From Haliclystus octoradiatus (taxonomy: Eukaryota > Cnidaria > Staurozoa > Stauromedusae > Haliclystidae): a DNA stretch of 64,000 nucleotides. Location of the stretch: the NCBI GenBank assembly GCA_916610825.1, contig OU744450.1, positions 25,774,350 through 25,838,349 of the forward strand, read 5' to 3'. Below the pieces are notes generated by a model. It did not search any database. It was not told the DNA's origin and saw only the letters and a list, made by a program, of their open reading frames with translations. Both the position numbers and the translations under genes were made by a program. Positions 21,201 through 62,815 of this stretch are shown here, piece after piece (position 1 is the first letter of the stretch; each line of letters starts with the position of its first letter).

Positions 21201-22194
21201 AGATCATATATTATATTCGAATGGCTGGACCTTTCAGACGTATAGGCCCTCTGTAGGCCTACTTCTTTTCAAAGTATTATCAAAACCTGTTTTTTTTTTG
21301 CTATCCTGTAAAACTCTGTGCTCAGTAGATAAACAATCAACTCTTTTGAATAAAATTCAATGAGAAACAACGTGATCAGGTAGATTGGGAAGACAATACA
21401 ATTTAACAGTCAGGCCTAACATTGAACATTGTTCATTTGCTTGAATTGTACTTTGTAGCCTAAATATAAACGGAGAGTAAATATATTTCCAAATAAATAG
21501 TATGTAGCAATTAAATTAAGAAATTTTTGCGTTGTTCAGATCGATAACTCTAAAAATTACAAAATATGAATGTAGTCAATGCGGTAATCTTGCCTTTTAC
21601 AGAACATCATTATTAAAAATTTATAAATCTCTGTAACTTTGTGAAAACAGGCGAAAGAGAACAGATGAACTATTTATCTACACAATTTCAAAATTAAATA
21701 AAAAACGTTTGAGCATTAAGCATTACTTCACGATACATTTATTGGATTACCAAATACAATTCTCAACCGACAAATGTGATAAAAAGTTGCCGGGTTTTAT
21801 ATAATTATAGCGGCAAATTTAATTTGAAAATATTGTAGCAGACATGGCGGTCTATTCTATGGTAGCCTCCAAAATTTGATCTCAATTTTAACTAAATGAA
21901 ATACAGTTGTCGATTAATTAAAACAAGATAAATCACCTGTAAATTAGTAGCATCGGAACATGTTTCATCAGATGCAGTTTGAAGCTTTTCATTAATCCAT
22001 GATTCCACTTCTTCTGCATCTTGTTTGAATTGAAATAAACGTTTAGCATCTTCAAGACGTTTGCGGCGAACTTGAGCGGCATGTTTAAAATGAGTGTATC
22101 GTCCCAATACATCCTCTCGACGATTTTCAATATCTTCAACTGTTTCAAGTAAAACAATCTTATTTCTTGGATTCTCAACCTTAGATTCCTCCAT
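135..22194 (-). CDS. SPTAN1: alpha-spectrin (non-erythroid type), N-terminal half, 26 coding exons, partial
   Basis: Alpha-spectrin pairs with beta-spectrin to form the flexible tetramers of the submembrane actin skeleton. The exons, read from 22194 downward, join in one frame with consensus splice sites and give about 1094 residues. This covers the N-terminal partial repeat, which in the family pairs with beta-spectrin at the tetramer site, then successive triple-helical spectrin repeats. Recurrent marks are W residues in helix A and motifs such as EALLERH, LQKKFEEFQ and NLQGKIQKHQAFE. The SH3 domain is at residues 975-1030, with NSTNK-DWWKV and RQGFVPSS, and the next repeat opens after it. 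SH3 at this point, inside a repeat array, is specific to alpha-spectrin. The family is about 2400 residues, so the rest (later repeats, calmodulin-like EF hands) lies beyond the left edge. The start ATG at 22194 lies in a perfect ACCATGG context. Introns are listed through the exon entries. Identification is by recalled family sequence, not a search. Confidence 0.95.
775..916 (-). CDS. SPTAN1: alpha-spectrin coding exon 25: second half of SH3 domain (residues 1009-1056)
   Basis: Acceptor CGTAG|GAT, donor CAGAA|GTAAAT, 142 bp. DWWKVQSEDRQGFVPSSCLK carries the SH3 WW pair and the GFVP motif, matching human [20 protein letters not shown]. It ends TDRQGEIDQ. Confidence 0.96.
1845..1976 (-). CDS. 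SPTAN1: alpha-spectrin coding exon 24: first half of SH3 domain (residues 965-1008)
   Basis: Acceptor TACAG|CCT, donor AAG|GTAAAT, 44 codons. Reads CVVAMDDYHENTAREISIRK then MLTLLNSTNK. The SH3 ALYDY motif is AMDDY here, with the first Tyr replaced by Asp. NSTNK just before the splice is identical to human. An antisense plus-strand open frame over this exon is a shadow. Confidence 0.95.
2098..2316. mobile_element. MITE family A (CTGAAAACCTACTGAAAAC termini)
   Basis: Begins with tandem ACTGAAAACCTACTGAAAAC and ends GTAGGTTTTCAGTAGCGATT, roughly inverted. Internal AGTGTCTGGTGA is shared with the copies near 57592 and 63655. Confidence 0.6.
2503..2595 (-). CDS. SPTAN1: alpha-spectrin coding exon 23 (residues 934-964)
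   Basis: Acceptor TATAG|GCT, donor GAA|GTAAGT, 31 codons. AMLKKHEAAMSDLEAFNTVI matches human ALLKKHEALMSDLSAYGSSI, the segment just before the SH3 insertion. Confidence 0.94.
3301..3650. repeat. (TGTA)n microsatellite with higher-order interruptions
   Basis: About 340 bp of tetranucleotide repeat in a spectrin intron. It is broken by the same 'gtgtatctg' variant at about 3301, 3386 and 3446; two of these are exactly 60 bp apart, so blocks have been duplicated. Open frames through it (YVCM and THIH repeats) are artefacts. Confidence 0.97.
3970..4119 (-). CDS. SPTAN1: alpha-spectrin coding exon 22 (residues 884-933)
   Basis: Acceptor TTCAG|GAT, donor CAG|GTATT, 50 codons. HQYLADAGEAELWMNEKEPI and SKDYGKDEDTAQ match human AQQYFADANEAESWMREKEPI...STDYGKDEDSAE. 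Confidence 0.95.
4739..4806 (-). CDS. SPTAN1: alpha-spectrin coding exon 21 (residues 861-883)
   Basis: A 68-bp exon, acceptor TGTAG|AT, donor ATG|GTAAAT. DHFAKEDISDAVTHLHAEWK matches human GHFAAEDVKAKLHELNQKWE. A longer open frame upstream of the acceptor is intronic. Confidence 0.92.
5040..5182. mobile_element. MITE family B, inverted partial copy
   Basis: GAAGCCATGCTAAGCCATGA, TTGAATTACGCTAAGCGT and GGTCAATGTTGTCCCTTTAA match the reverse complement of the 62234 copy; the other end is lost. Confidence 0.55.
5472..5541 (-). CDS. SPTAN1: alpha-spectrin coding exon 20 (residues 838-861)
   Basis: A 70-bp exon, acceptor CATAG|CAT, donor GAGG|GTGAG, phase 1 out. NHEPRIIAVCQTGEEMVNE matches human GHEPRIKAVTQKGNAMVEE. 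Confidence 0.93.
5854..5906 (-). CDS. SPTAN1: alpha-spectrin coding exon 19 (residues 820-837)
   Basis: A 53-bp exon, acceptor TACAG|GAA completing a split Gly codon, donor CAG|GTAATT. GKDLMGAKNLQKKHSAS matches human GKDLIGVQNLLKKHQAL. Confidence 0.93.
6297..6484. mobile_element. Tc1/mariner-type MITE, family C copy
   Basis: Begins ta-CAGTCAAACCT and ends ACAGGTTTCATTG-ta, so TA duplications flank CAGT-type ends as in Tc1/mariner elements. The interior is built of repeated GTCACC-TATA-GGCCAC modules. Confidence 0.7.
6603..6846 (-). CDS. SPTAN1: alpha-spectrin coding exon 18 (residues 739-820)
   Basis: Acceptor TCCAG|GAT, donor ATGG|GTATG, 244 bp, phase 1 out. Contains EGHFDSPVIQERQEALSKRF, PMAIRKQRLDDSLRYQQLL and VEDEENWIKEKEP. 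These are very close to human (HFDAENIKKKQEALVARY, PMVARKQKLADSLRLQQLF, VEDEETWIREKEP). Confidence 0.96.
7655..7849. mobile_element. hairpin MITE, about 195 bp
   Basis: ATAAAAGGGTTACCACACGC at the left is inverted at the right (GTGTGTGGTAGCCCTTTAAT). The arms pair with mismatches through GTTGGGAGACAC almost to the centre. Confidence 0.65.
8524..8592 (-). CDS. SPTAN1: alpha-spectrin coding exon 17 (residues 716-738)
   Basis: A 69-bp exon, acceptor TTTAG|GAT, donor AAG|GTAAAT. DLTSVKNLIKKHNLLENDV matches human DLTNVQNLQKKHALLEADV. Confidence 0.93.
9068..9180 (-). CDS. SPTAN1: alpha-spectrin coding exon 16 (residues 678-715)
   Basis: Acceptor GTTAG|GTT completes the split glycine codon; donor AAG|GTAATT. 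GLRLKEASQEQQ and IDDLERWL match human GIKLREANQQQQ and VEDIELWL. Confidence 0.94.
9339..9598. repeat. large imperfect hairpin in a spectrin intron
   Basis: Left arm 9339-9450 and right arm 9490-9598 are near reverse complements; CTACAAGTAGTGGTTGTTGA pairs with TCAACAACCACTACTTGTAG. An AT-rich loop of about 40 bp separates them. Confidence 0.8.
9762..9966 (-). CDS. SPTAN1: alpha-spectrin coding exon 15 (residues 610-678)
   Basis: Acceptor TGTAG|AAT, donor AAAAG|GTTTGT, 205 bp, phase 1 out. NPTNLQGKIQKHQAFESELD and ANQNRID are near identical to human DPSNLQGKVQKHQAFEAELSANQSRID. Confidence 0.96.
10305..10460 (-). CDS. SPTAN1: alpha-spectrin coding exon 14 (residues 558-609)
   Basis: Acceptor TTCAG|CTC, donor AGA|GTAAGT, 52 codons. 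The AETKAWMYEKLKVATDESYR part corresponds to human DELKSWVNEKMKTATDEAYK. Confidence 0.95.
10708..10988. mobile_element. TIR element with perfect 31-bp ends
   Basis: CAGAGCCATCTATTTACAAG... at 10708-10738 is the exact reverse complement of 10958-10988. About 281 bp, no coding. Lies in a spectrin intron between exons 13 and 14. Confidence 0.75.
11219..11296 (-). CDS. SPTAN1: alpha-spectrin coding exon 13 (residues 532-557)
   Basis: Acceptor TCTAG|AAT, donor ATG|GTAAGC, 26 codons. LDEFAERLKGNNHYASDEVA matches human LDEFATKLIQNNHYAMEDVA. Confidence 0.94.
11467..11591 (+). mobile_element. tRNA-derived SINE, 5'-truncated tail
   Basis: Only the tail: TGTCGGAGCTGAAATCAACA, GAAATAGAGGAGTGGTATGG and GGGCGACGCCGTCTACAATA. 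Confidence 0.65.
11588..11776. mobile_element. Tc1/mariner-type MITE, family C copy (diverged)
   Basis: Shares AGACCTGTATATAACAG, the internal TTCAATAGAAAAT core and GTGACCGTTATA...GTTTGATTGTA with the 12238 copy. Confidence 0.6.
11933..12043 (-). CDS. SPTAN1: alpha-spectrin coding exon 12 (residues 495-531)
   Basis: Acceptor ATTAG|AAT, donor AAG|GTACAT, 37 codons. SVDGVDILAKKQDDFENALI and TQEEKIK align with human SLDSVEALLKKHEDFEKSLSAQEEKI. Confidence 0.93.
12238..12417. mobile_element. Tc1/mariner-type MITE, family C, best copy
   Basis: ta-CAGTGAAACCTGTATATAAC at the left and ATAACAGGTTTGACTG-ta at the right, giving terminal inverted repeats and a TA target site. 180 bp, no coding. Core TTGATTCAATAGAAAATGTT is shared by all copies. 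Confidence 0.75.
12560..12960. repeat. dispersed repeat, family F copy 1
   Basis: GGCGTGCGATTTCACGC, GTTGTCATGACAACAATCAT, GATAGCACGCCTTGATCAGT and CATCTCTATAATACAAACAA recur in the same order at 17147-17402. Ends carry inverted GCGTGCG motifs. Copy 1 is longer because of inserted AT-rich DNA. Confidence 0.55.
13198..13335 (-). CDS. SPTAN1: alpha-spectrin coding exon 11 (residues 449-494)
   Basis: Acceptor TACAG|ATT, donor GAA|GTAAGA, 46 codons. MELWEKRKHEYDQCMDLQTF matches human LELWELRRQQYEQCMDLQLF. Human WMSKQE is VMCKQE here, so the repeat-opening W is lost. Confidence 0.94.
14069..14170 (-). CDS. SPTAN1: alpha-spectrin coding exon 10 (residues 415-448), GC donor
   Basis: Acceptor TTCAG|GAT, 34 codons ending HFAKDDIQEK (human HYASDEVREK). 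The donor reads AAG|GCAAGT: a GC-AG intron, otherwise perfect consensus. Reading on would give a stop after three codons, and no GT alternative keeps the frame. Confidence 0.9.
14805..14913 (-). CDS. SPTAN1: alpha-spectrin coding exon 9 (residues 378-414)
   Basis: Acceptor TGTAG|A, donor AAG|GTACAA. DEIAKDVAGAEALLERHNENK is close to human DELASDVAGAEALLDRHQEHK, among the best conserved stretches of the protein. Confidence 0.95.
15177..15343. mobile_element. hAT-type non-autonomous element, diverged copy
   Basis: Shares CTGACAAAAGGTTTAGCCT, the CCTATAAATCAAGAAATTAT core and GGATCCCCACTTTTGTTGGA with the 40971 element. Confidence 0.6.
15666..15730 (-). CDS. SPTAN1: alpha-spectrin coding exon 8 (residues 357-378)
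   Basis: A 65-bp exon, acceptor TTTAG|GGT, donor ATAG|GTAAG, leaving a split AG|A arginine codon. RKNRLGDAFNLQKFNAEY matches human RHARLNDSYRLQRFLADF. Confidence 0.9.
16531..16647 (-). CDS. SPTAN1: alpha-spectrin coding exon 7 (residues 318-356)
   Basis: Acceptor TTAAG|GTG, donor AAG|GTAAT, 39 codons. VTALNAESTDLQETYPD and VQEKTDELNNNWGDLCSK follow the usual helix B to C spacing, with the conserved NxxW. Confidence 0.92.
16927..17071 (-). CDS. SPTAN1: alpha-spectrin coding exon 6 (residues 269-317)
   Basis: Acceptor TGTAG|G, donor AAG|GTAAAC, 145 bp. VDETVSWIMEK, CGKDLASV and RKHETLERDLAAVSDK match the human VDETISWIKEK...GRDLASV...RKHEGLERDLAALEDK. Confidence 0.95.
17147..17402. repeat. 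dispersed repeat, family F copy 2
   Basis: GATCGCACGCC, GTTGTCATGACAACAATGAG, GATAGCACGTCTTGATTATT and CATCTCTATAATACAAATCA match copy 1. Confidence 0.55.
17688..18053 (-). mobile_element. tRNA-derived SINE, near full length
   Basis: On the minus strand the head reads GATTAGCTCAGATGGCAGAG (A box) and GTGGTTCAAATCCC (B box) about 35 bp later. A tail of about 280 bp follows with CTCTTAGCAAAAAGAG and GAAATAGAGGAATTGTACGG. It matches 54613-54905 along its length. Confidence 0.8.
18113..18204 (-). CDS. SPTAN1: alpha-spectrin coding exon 5 (residues 239-269)
   Basis: Acceptor TTTAG|GAG, donor CAG|GTATC, 92 bp, leaving a split AG|G codon. ELNLAWTELEKNVVKRKLKL is a spectrin C helix with its conserved W. 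The human FNRD motif is replaced by VYHYYR. Confidence 0.85.
18286..18487. mobile_element. Tc1/mariner-type MITE, family C copy with internal duplication
   Basis: Contains the core GGGTTGATTCAATAGAA twice (about 18326 and 18400) and ends GATTTGACCGTAG. The internal module has been duplicated. Confidence 0.6.
18531..18635 (-). CDS. SPTAN1: alpha-spectrin coding exon 4 (residues 204-238)
   Basis: Acceptor ATAG|GAT, donor GAG|GTATA, 35 codons. DIATNEPRISTIHMEAEQM aligns with human DMAAHEERVNEVNQFAAKL, so it is the B helix of a spectrin repeat. It is strongly diverged. Confidence 0.88.
19345..19569 (-). CDS. SPTAN1: alpha-spectrin coding exon 3 (residues 129-203)
   Basis: Acceptor TGCAG|ACA, donor AAG|GTCTG, 75 codons. 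Ends EHVEILQKKFEEFQK, almost identical to the human stretch between repeats 1 and 2. The preceding LSWIVEKEKF corresponds to MDWINDKEAI. Confidence 0.94.
20037..20105. repeat. hairpin with perfect GACGATGGCCGAAACGTTGAT arms
   Basis: ATCAACGTTTCGGCCATCGT and its reverse complement are separated by about 27 bp. It has the look of the subterminal end of a DNA transposon; no further body is seen. Confidence 0.6.
20327..20452 (-). CDS. SPTAN1: alpha-spectrin coding exon 2 (residues 87-128)
   Basis: Acceptor TATAG|GTT, donor CAG|GTTAGT, 42 codons in phase 0. Contains LQKHATFEAEVQAH and the end INDEHYASEEIQ, matching the human LQKHQAFEAEVQAN...SEGHFASETI stretch of repeat 1. Confidence 0.93.
20755..20913. 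mobile_element. hAT-type non-autonomous element, degraded copy
   Basis: Core GCCTATAAATCAGAAAATTA and CTAGCCTTCCAGGAT match the 40971 element; the ends are worn. Confidence 0.45.
21060..21190. mobile_element. partial copy of the 10708-10988 family
   Basis: AATCATGTGACTGGCATATG and CGACTCTTGTAAATAGATGG match the right half of the 10708 element. Confidence 0.55.
21937..22194 (-). CDS. SPTAN1: alpha-spectrin coding exon 1 (residues 1-86)
   Basis: Starts at ATG 22194-22192 (ACCATGG) and ends ...NLQ at donor CAG|GTGATT. It carries the N-terminal partial repeat (VLLETVEDIENRREDVLGRY) and the first helix of repeat 1 with W-INEKL. Phase 0 out. The N-terminal leader of about 15 residues is longer than in human alpha-II. 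Confidence 0.92.
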
Positions 22195-22414
22195 GGTTAC
22201 AGTAAATATTGCCAATAAATCAAAATCTTTGGTAGGCGCCGCGAAATCTCAGCCGCCACCCAAAATAAAACAGATGGAAAGCGTTTTTCAAAAGAATCAT
22301 TTTTGTCTAATTTGCATGATACTCAATAACTGAAAAGAGGCTACTATGGAAGTGAGGTCAAATCTATTCTCCCGATTTTATCGGCAGAGGTAAAGACGCA
22401 AAAGGCGCGCGGAG

Positions 22415-22432
22415 TCAGATATATACTTGTCA
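22415..22432 (-). promoter_or_regulatory. candidate TATA-like promoter element of alpha-spectrin
   Basis: On the minus strand GTATATATC lies about 225 bp upstream of the spectrin ATG. It is followed by a short GC-rich patch (GCGCGCC, 22396-22404) of a kind unusual in this AT-rich window. Placement fits a promoter with a 5' UTR of about 200 bp. No start site can be proved from sequence. Confidence 0.3.
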
Positions 22433-23020
22433 ACGATTCACGAATGTTAATTATCACCATCCCGTGAATTATTAGTGACTTATCACTAGTCAAATAATGA
22501 GTTATATTTATTTGTCAATATCAAACTCCAAGCACACCCAAACATCTTTCAATCTCTTTCGAAAAGAAGTCAAAACTTGGCCACGTGGCCACAGAAGACA
22601 TCGATTCTCAACGGGTTCTCGACAAAAATTTGAAAACTCTTGAGTCGAGAAGGAATAAATTTGATTTGTGTATCAGTGGTATCTAAAATCATGAGATGGG
22701 AACTACATGTCGTGGTATAGACATATCGGGAGACGTATATACTAGTAATCGCTTACTAACTGTGTTATACAAGTTGTGGAACTTCTCAACTGAACAAAGT
22801 CAACTCATATCTATTTTCCGGCAGGCATCATATATAAATCTTGTAAAATTGACTGTACACAATAGGAAATTCAGTTACATTTTTCTTAGTGACTATCATA
22901 GGAATCAATGTTAGGGGGCGGGGGCACTATATAAGGGTAAGGCACTACATGTGGTAAAATCCTGTTTTGGGCCGGATGGTCGATGTACAGAGATGACTGA
23001 ACAACGCACAGAGCTCACAA

Positions 23021-23205
23021 TTAAAGGGGCAAAATTGACCTGCGACTGCAGCGAGCACAAGTTGAATTTATGCTTAGCGTAATTCAACCGTCTCGCTCTG
23101 AAACAATTGTAATAAATTGTAATTTGTAATAAAATTCATGTCAACAATGAACATTGTGCTATAAACTCGTAAATAGCGCCTGCCGGTCATTTTTGCTCCT
23201 TTAAA
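23021..23205. mobile_element. MITE family B (TTAAAGGNGCAAAATTGACC termini)
   Basis: Left TTAAAGGGGCAAAATTGACC and right GGTCATTTTTGCTCCTTTAA are inverted repeats; 185 bp. Internal TTAGCGTAATTCAAC is shared with the other copies. Confidence 0.7.
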
Positions 23206-23424
23206 GTAACTGGCATAGCTAATATGTAATTAGATACACAAGTTAAAAATAAAAAGACGACAAGATATAAATTTCATAGACTATAATTCATATAAATTAA
23301 CCAATGTTTTTCAATATGAATTTTCAATTGATTATTAAATTTACAAAGTTTAATAAATAGTTTCTTGTTTTGAGGAATGTTCTTATAATATTGAATTTAT
23401 TATTACAAATTTACTCACATCAAT

Positions 23425-23440
23425 ATTAAATTTATTTATT
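23425..23440 (-). terminator. candidate polyadenylation signals of the RGS gene
   Basis: On the minus strand AATAAATAAATTT occurs about 170 bp after the stop codon at 23607, in an AT-rich tract. It is the best-placed AATAAA hexamer cluster, but several others exist in this AT-rich DNA. Confidence 0.35.
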
Positions 23441-23606
23441 AATAATTTTGTACAATTTTCTTTTATTGTCGCAAATATATCTATATACTGTATTTATATA
23501 TACCATGAAAATATGGTAATATTTAAAAGAACTACCAACTAATTAGATCGATGGCAAATAAAAGAAAGATATTCGAGGTAATTCTATTTATAAATCAGAT
23601 TTTTTT

Positions 23607-57997
<34,391 letters not shown>

Positions 57998-58016
<19 letters not shown>

Positions 58017-58061
58017 GCTCTTCCCAGCCGGTTAAAAGTTGATCAATAAAAATAGCCACGA
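57998..58061 (-). CDS. RGS3: candidate first coding exon of RGS3-like gene (ATG at 58016)
   Basis: Acceptor-like CTACAG at 58062-58067, ATG at 58016-58014, then LYFYD and donor GATG|GTAAAT. Only 19 coding bases, ending in phase 1 as exon 2 requires (completing GGC, Gly). 58017-58061 would be 5' UTR. Support rests on phase and splice signals alone; another upstream exon could be the true start. Confidence 0.4.
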
Positions 58062-61000
58062 CTGTAGATTATGGAATTACAAATATGAATTTTGGTCAAT
58101 TTGAACAGTCAGTTAAAATGTAAATTCATAAATACAATCACCGGTTTTGAACTAAAAAATGTGTTCTGAAATAAATTTCTATTGATTGAAAATTATAAAC
58201 ATAAGTCTAAAACTTTCACCGCAATTCAATTCATATTGATTCAATTCAATTTCAAACAAAAAATTTAAATTACATAGAATGAATCATTGCAAGCAATAAA
58301 ATATGTTATTAAATTTCAATACTTTTCAAATATTTATAGTTTAAAATTAAACGCAATACAAACTCGTTTCAAATTTCGTTTGTGAAATTTTTTGTTTAAA
58401 TTTGTTAGCAAAAAAAACCATTAGCAAATTATAAATAGACCATAAAGTCTAATAAATGTCCGCACATGTCTTTTGTTTTCAATAGAATGACGAAATAGTA
58501 TTTAGAATTAATTTATTGAGCAACTTAAACAAAGTTAAAACAAAGCGTGCATGAATATAGAACTTACGAACTTAATAACTTGATAAAAGGCTTTCCCAAT
58601 TATTAATGTTATAAATAGCTGGTACTAATTATCTGTTTGAAAATCAAATTTACCATAATTTTAAATAGCGAGACTTCCATTTCAACATTTCAACGTTATC
58701 ATCATCGAGTCTATTTTGTACTTTCGTAAATTTTACTTCAACTTGTGTATGTTTTCTTCATCTTATCAAATGCAATTCTTTGCAAATTTGATCGATTCGA
58801 TAGATACCCGACTAGTAAAAGCATGCAGTAAAGCCAATAAGTATTTAATTAAGTTAACGAAGTCGGGGATATGACTTTATTGAATAAAAGACAAAAGTAC
58901 CGGAAAATAAATAATAAGATCAGAGGGTGCTCGTATACTATGCACAGAACAAAAAATCCAGACTATAATAGCGAATAGCGAAATAGAAGTAGTCGTCAAT
59001 AGCGAAAACAATATAAAAGTTCTTTATCAAAGCACAAAGCGCAATACAATTGCAGAGAGCTTAAATATCGTTCTTGGTATAACAATTTCTTATCGTCCAA
59101 TGTTTTGAAATTAGTCGATTCATTTTGGAGATTTTTCGATAGTGTTGAAAGACACAGCAGGAATAATATTTCTCAATGAAATGGAGGAAGGAGTCGAAAA
59201 TTTCAAACAGTAGATTATAACCGTAACCATATGTATCTGTAATAAGAATCCGCTTCTGTACCAGTCAAAATCATTAATAGCGTTGAGGCTTTGAGGTTAA
59301 ACTAACAAAATATAACAACTTTTCATTGGCGTGATTCAAAATAGGTTTTCCACAAACGCTGCAGGCGGGAGGCATAAAAATTCAGTTGATCAAAAACAAG
59401 ATATTGGCTTTTAGAGTTGATTGCATCTGTCCCCAGACAAATGAAAATATCACCTGATCTTATCTCAAAAAGCATAACATTGCATGATAATTAGCAGTAT
59501 AAAAGGATACATTGCTGGTATAAATCGCTTTAGAAAACAGATATTAATTTCCAAATATTAGCAAAACTTCAGAACAAAACATTGAACATCACAATTTTAA
59601 TTTAATCATGCAAAGAAATCCATCATTTCAAATCACATCAATTAATAATCAACAAAGTGTTACTAAAACTTGGCAGAGGTTAAGCAAAAGTTAGTTTCGA
59701 GGAGCTAGTAAACGCGTTTGATAAACATCAGAATTGAAATCTCAAACATTACTTCAAGCTTCCAGCAGTGAATGTAAATCGACATTTATTCAAAACCTGG
59801 AAAATCAGATCATCAGGAAAATAGTAGAGTTTATGATGTAAACAGCCTTATTAATCCAACACAAGGAATTTCTAAATGTGAATCGTAGGCCTACATGAAA
59901 ACAATTGACACGCGAGCAGCTTCATCAACTTAACCCTTTACATTTCGATGGATTAACATGTAACTATGGTATAAAATCCTGTTTAATTCCCTGTCAAAAT
60001 AGAAAAGATTTGTTATGTTATTTCACCACATGTATGAGCGTGTCAAACATATTTCTTGTAATAGCTTTGTCTTAAAATATCGCAAAGAATCATTGAAGAA
60101 AATTATAAAATTTTGCAAAAACTTACCCGTTAGTTCTGATGATAAATGTTCCTATTTTTACGTATTTTCATTTAACCATAGTAAATAAACATAGTCGTTA
60201 AACAATATCCTTCATACTCGTTCGTTTCTCATTAGTTTCTCGTCAAATTATTGTCCTTCGGAGTGTAAACTAACGTAAAATAGTTGTAATAAATGCTAGC
60301 TGTGACATCTGTTCTCTAGACTTGCTCTTTGATAGTAAAGGTCATAAAGATTTCTGAATAAAGTAATTACGACAGTTAGATAACCCTTTGAAAGTAGGCT
60401 ATAATGAAGATGATGAAAATTTGATTAGAACATAGTTCAAATGGATGTGTTATGCAATAACTATATACTAGTTTTATATAAATAACGTTTACACTGTTTT
60501 GACAAAAGAAGTCAAAAATTTGAGGACAGTCAACTTGATCAAAACTCATCACTTTCCGCCTCAAGTCACGTGACTAATCCACAGCAACAACATCCGGTTT
60601 GAAAAGCCGCAATTTATCAAGTAAGGAATATATCTCACGTTTTCAAATGTATACAGTATTCATTGTCTATAAAAAAATTACCATTTTATCATTGTTCATT
60701 GTAAAAGCTATGCTTATTGACAAGAAGCTACAACACTTTCGTTAAAATTTGCAGCTATTTGTGATTGAACAGAAGTTTAATTAAAATTTGTGGTTTAGAT
60801 ACGACATTAAATTTTTAATATTTTTCAAACATGAAATGAGAAATGACGTAACGGAAACGGACAAATGTGTAATTCTGGCGCGTGGCTCGTTAAACAAGCG
60901 AAATTATGGTTTATCTCCTGTAATTGTTTAAATTCTACATGCAACACCTGCAATTCGTTGTGTGTAGTCCTTTGTATTGTAGCAAACTAAAGAACATCAC

Positions 61001-62233
61001 TTATAAGTGAGTGCGTTTGTTTTGTTCTGTGCTATTCAAGAAGTATAACAGCTTGCATCACGAATCATATTAGGCAGAGCTTGGCTCTTTAATTCTAATG
61101 CTAACCTAGCCATTTTAGATGAAATGTCGTTAGCAATACAAGAACATATAAAGCAGGAACAAAATCCAACACAAAATAAACAAATTATTTTGTGAAAATA
61201 ATTTGAAATATTTTTGCTTTGTTTACATTTTTGAACTCGAACAAATGAAATTGATCTACCTGTAAACGAGACAGCATTTCTTCGTTTATCCCATTTTGAT
61301 AAAAAGCAAAAATTTTCAATATATTTTGAAGAAGCAAATTTTCATATTATACTACTATACATTTATCACATATTATTAGCTCAATTACTTGTCAATTATC
61401 TACACATTTAATCTCATGTTATTGTAAAAGATTTGAATTGGAAAGCTTGCCGCCAAGGTATGGTATTATTGTTTGATTTATTAAGCATTATTTCCGTTTT
61501 GTTTTGTTTACTTCTTTGAGGTTTCCTACCCAGAATTGGACATTTTTCCTTGCGACTCAGTGATTCGGCAATCAATTCTCTTCATATTAATCATTTTTAA
61601 ACAGTCAAATACATCAGTTAAATTTAAAGTATCTGTTTATAAGAGATATAATCTTTATATAATATCCCTTTCACTGTCTCTCACCTGTTTGTAGCCTACG
61701 AATATATTTTGCAGACTTCTACCACAATGAAGTAACAATGGACTGACTTTGTTTTACCACTGAAGATTGTACCATTTCCGCTGTAATTTTATCTTAGACT
61801 TCTTTGTTCGCTTCATATTAATCTATGTAACGATATGTTCATGATCAAGCTAGATTAAACAAAATATCCTTTGTTATATTGTAACTTGGCTTGTTACCTG
61901 TTCATGATTCAAGGTCAATGGTAACTATTTAAAATGGCACGTTTCTGGAAATCTGGCACGCTTAGTTGATGGCACGCGATTGAATAAATGTCTGGATATA
62001 CTTTTTAAAATTTACCAGATATAACCAGGGATATAATAAATAATGCTCATTTTTTGTTGCCCATAATTAAATATGTAGGCTACAACACTAGGTCTAGGTT
62101 ATTTATTTACAGATTACAGTTTAGACCTGAACAGTTGGTATGCTTATTGGGTATGATGGACAATGTAAGTCATCAACCAAAATGTCCATATAGAAATCCA
62201 TATGGAGGTCAATTCCAAATCTCTATCTCCTTG
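58062..62233. other. upstream of RGS3-like gene: possible 5' UTR exon and promoter
   Basis: On the minus strand a strong donor (ACGG|GTAAGT, GT at 60126-60125) follows sequence with stops in all useful frames, which suits a non-coding first exon. TCACGTGA (E-box palindrome, about 60566-60573) lies about 440 bp further upstream. Otherwise AT-rich DNA without recognisable genes. Confidence 0.3.
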
Positions 62234-62415
62234 TTAAAAGAGCAAAATTGACCAGCGGTCGCTACGAGCTCAACTTGAATTAAGCTTAGCGTAAATTCAA
62301 CGGTCAATGTCAGTCAGGGCTTCAGCATGGCTTCATGTACAGAAACAATATGAACGTCAAACACTCACGTGACTCTAAGCGCGTAGAGCCCACCAGTCAA
62401 TTTTGCTCCTTTAAA
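62234..62415. mobile_element. MITE family B copy
   Basis: Left TTAAAAGAGCAAAATTGACC, right GTCAATTTTGCTCCTTTAAA, internal TTAAGCTTAGCGTAAATTCA. Confidence 0.7.
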
Positions 62416-62815
62416 TTCTAAATGACTGTTAGTAGCTGTTGTATGGCAGAAAGACATGATTGATAATTGTGTTCTTGATACATTAATCAATTATTATCAT
62501 GGCACTGTGTTTCAAATTTATTTAGTTATATGTGATGATAGCTCGCTCATATAACTTGGCAAATAATTTAATTCATGGAGAAAAGCTCCGCACATCAAAA
62601 TTGACATGTGGAGCTAACTTGATGCACCAAATGTTGATGATTTAAATTGATGATATTCTAACAGAAAATAAATTAAGTCGCAGAGTAGGAAGCATCATGA
62701 ATACCGTAGAAACTGTATATAGCTGCACCATCATTACTATAATTATTATCATTATTGAATGGTTTCTGATAGGCTCATTCTTGGCTCATAGGCATATCCA
62801 TATTAGGGGAGACTT

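Larger units (their letters stand above)
22433..23606. other. intergenic region between spectrin 5' end and RGS gene 3' end
   Basis: Holds a MITE (23021-23205), the AT-rich RGS 3' UTR and candidate poly(A) signals. No open frame here resembles a gene; the 72-codon plus-strand frame at 22696-22914 looks random. Confidence 0.6.
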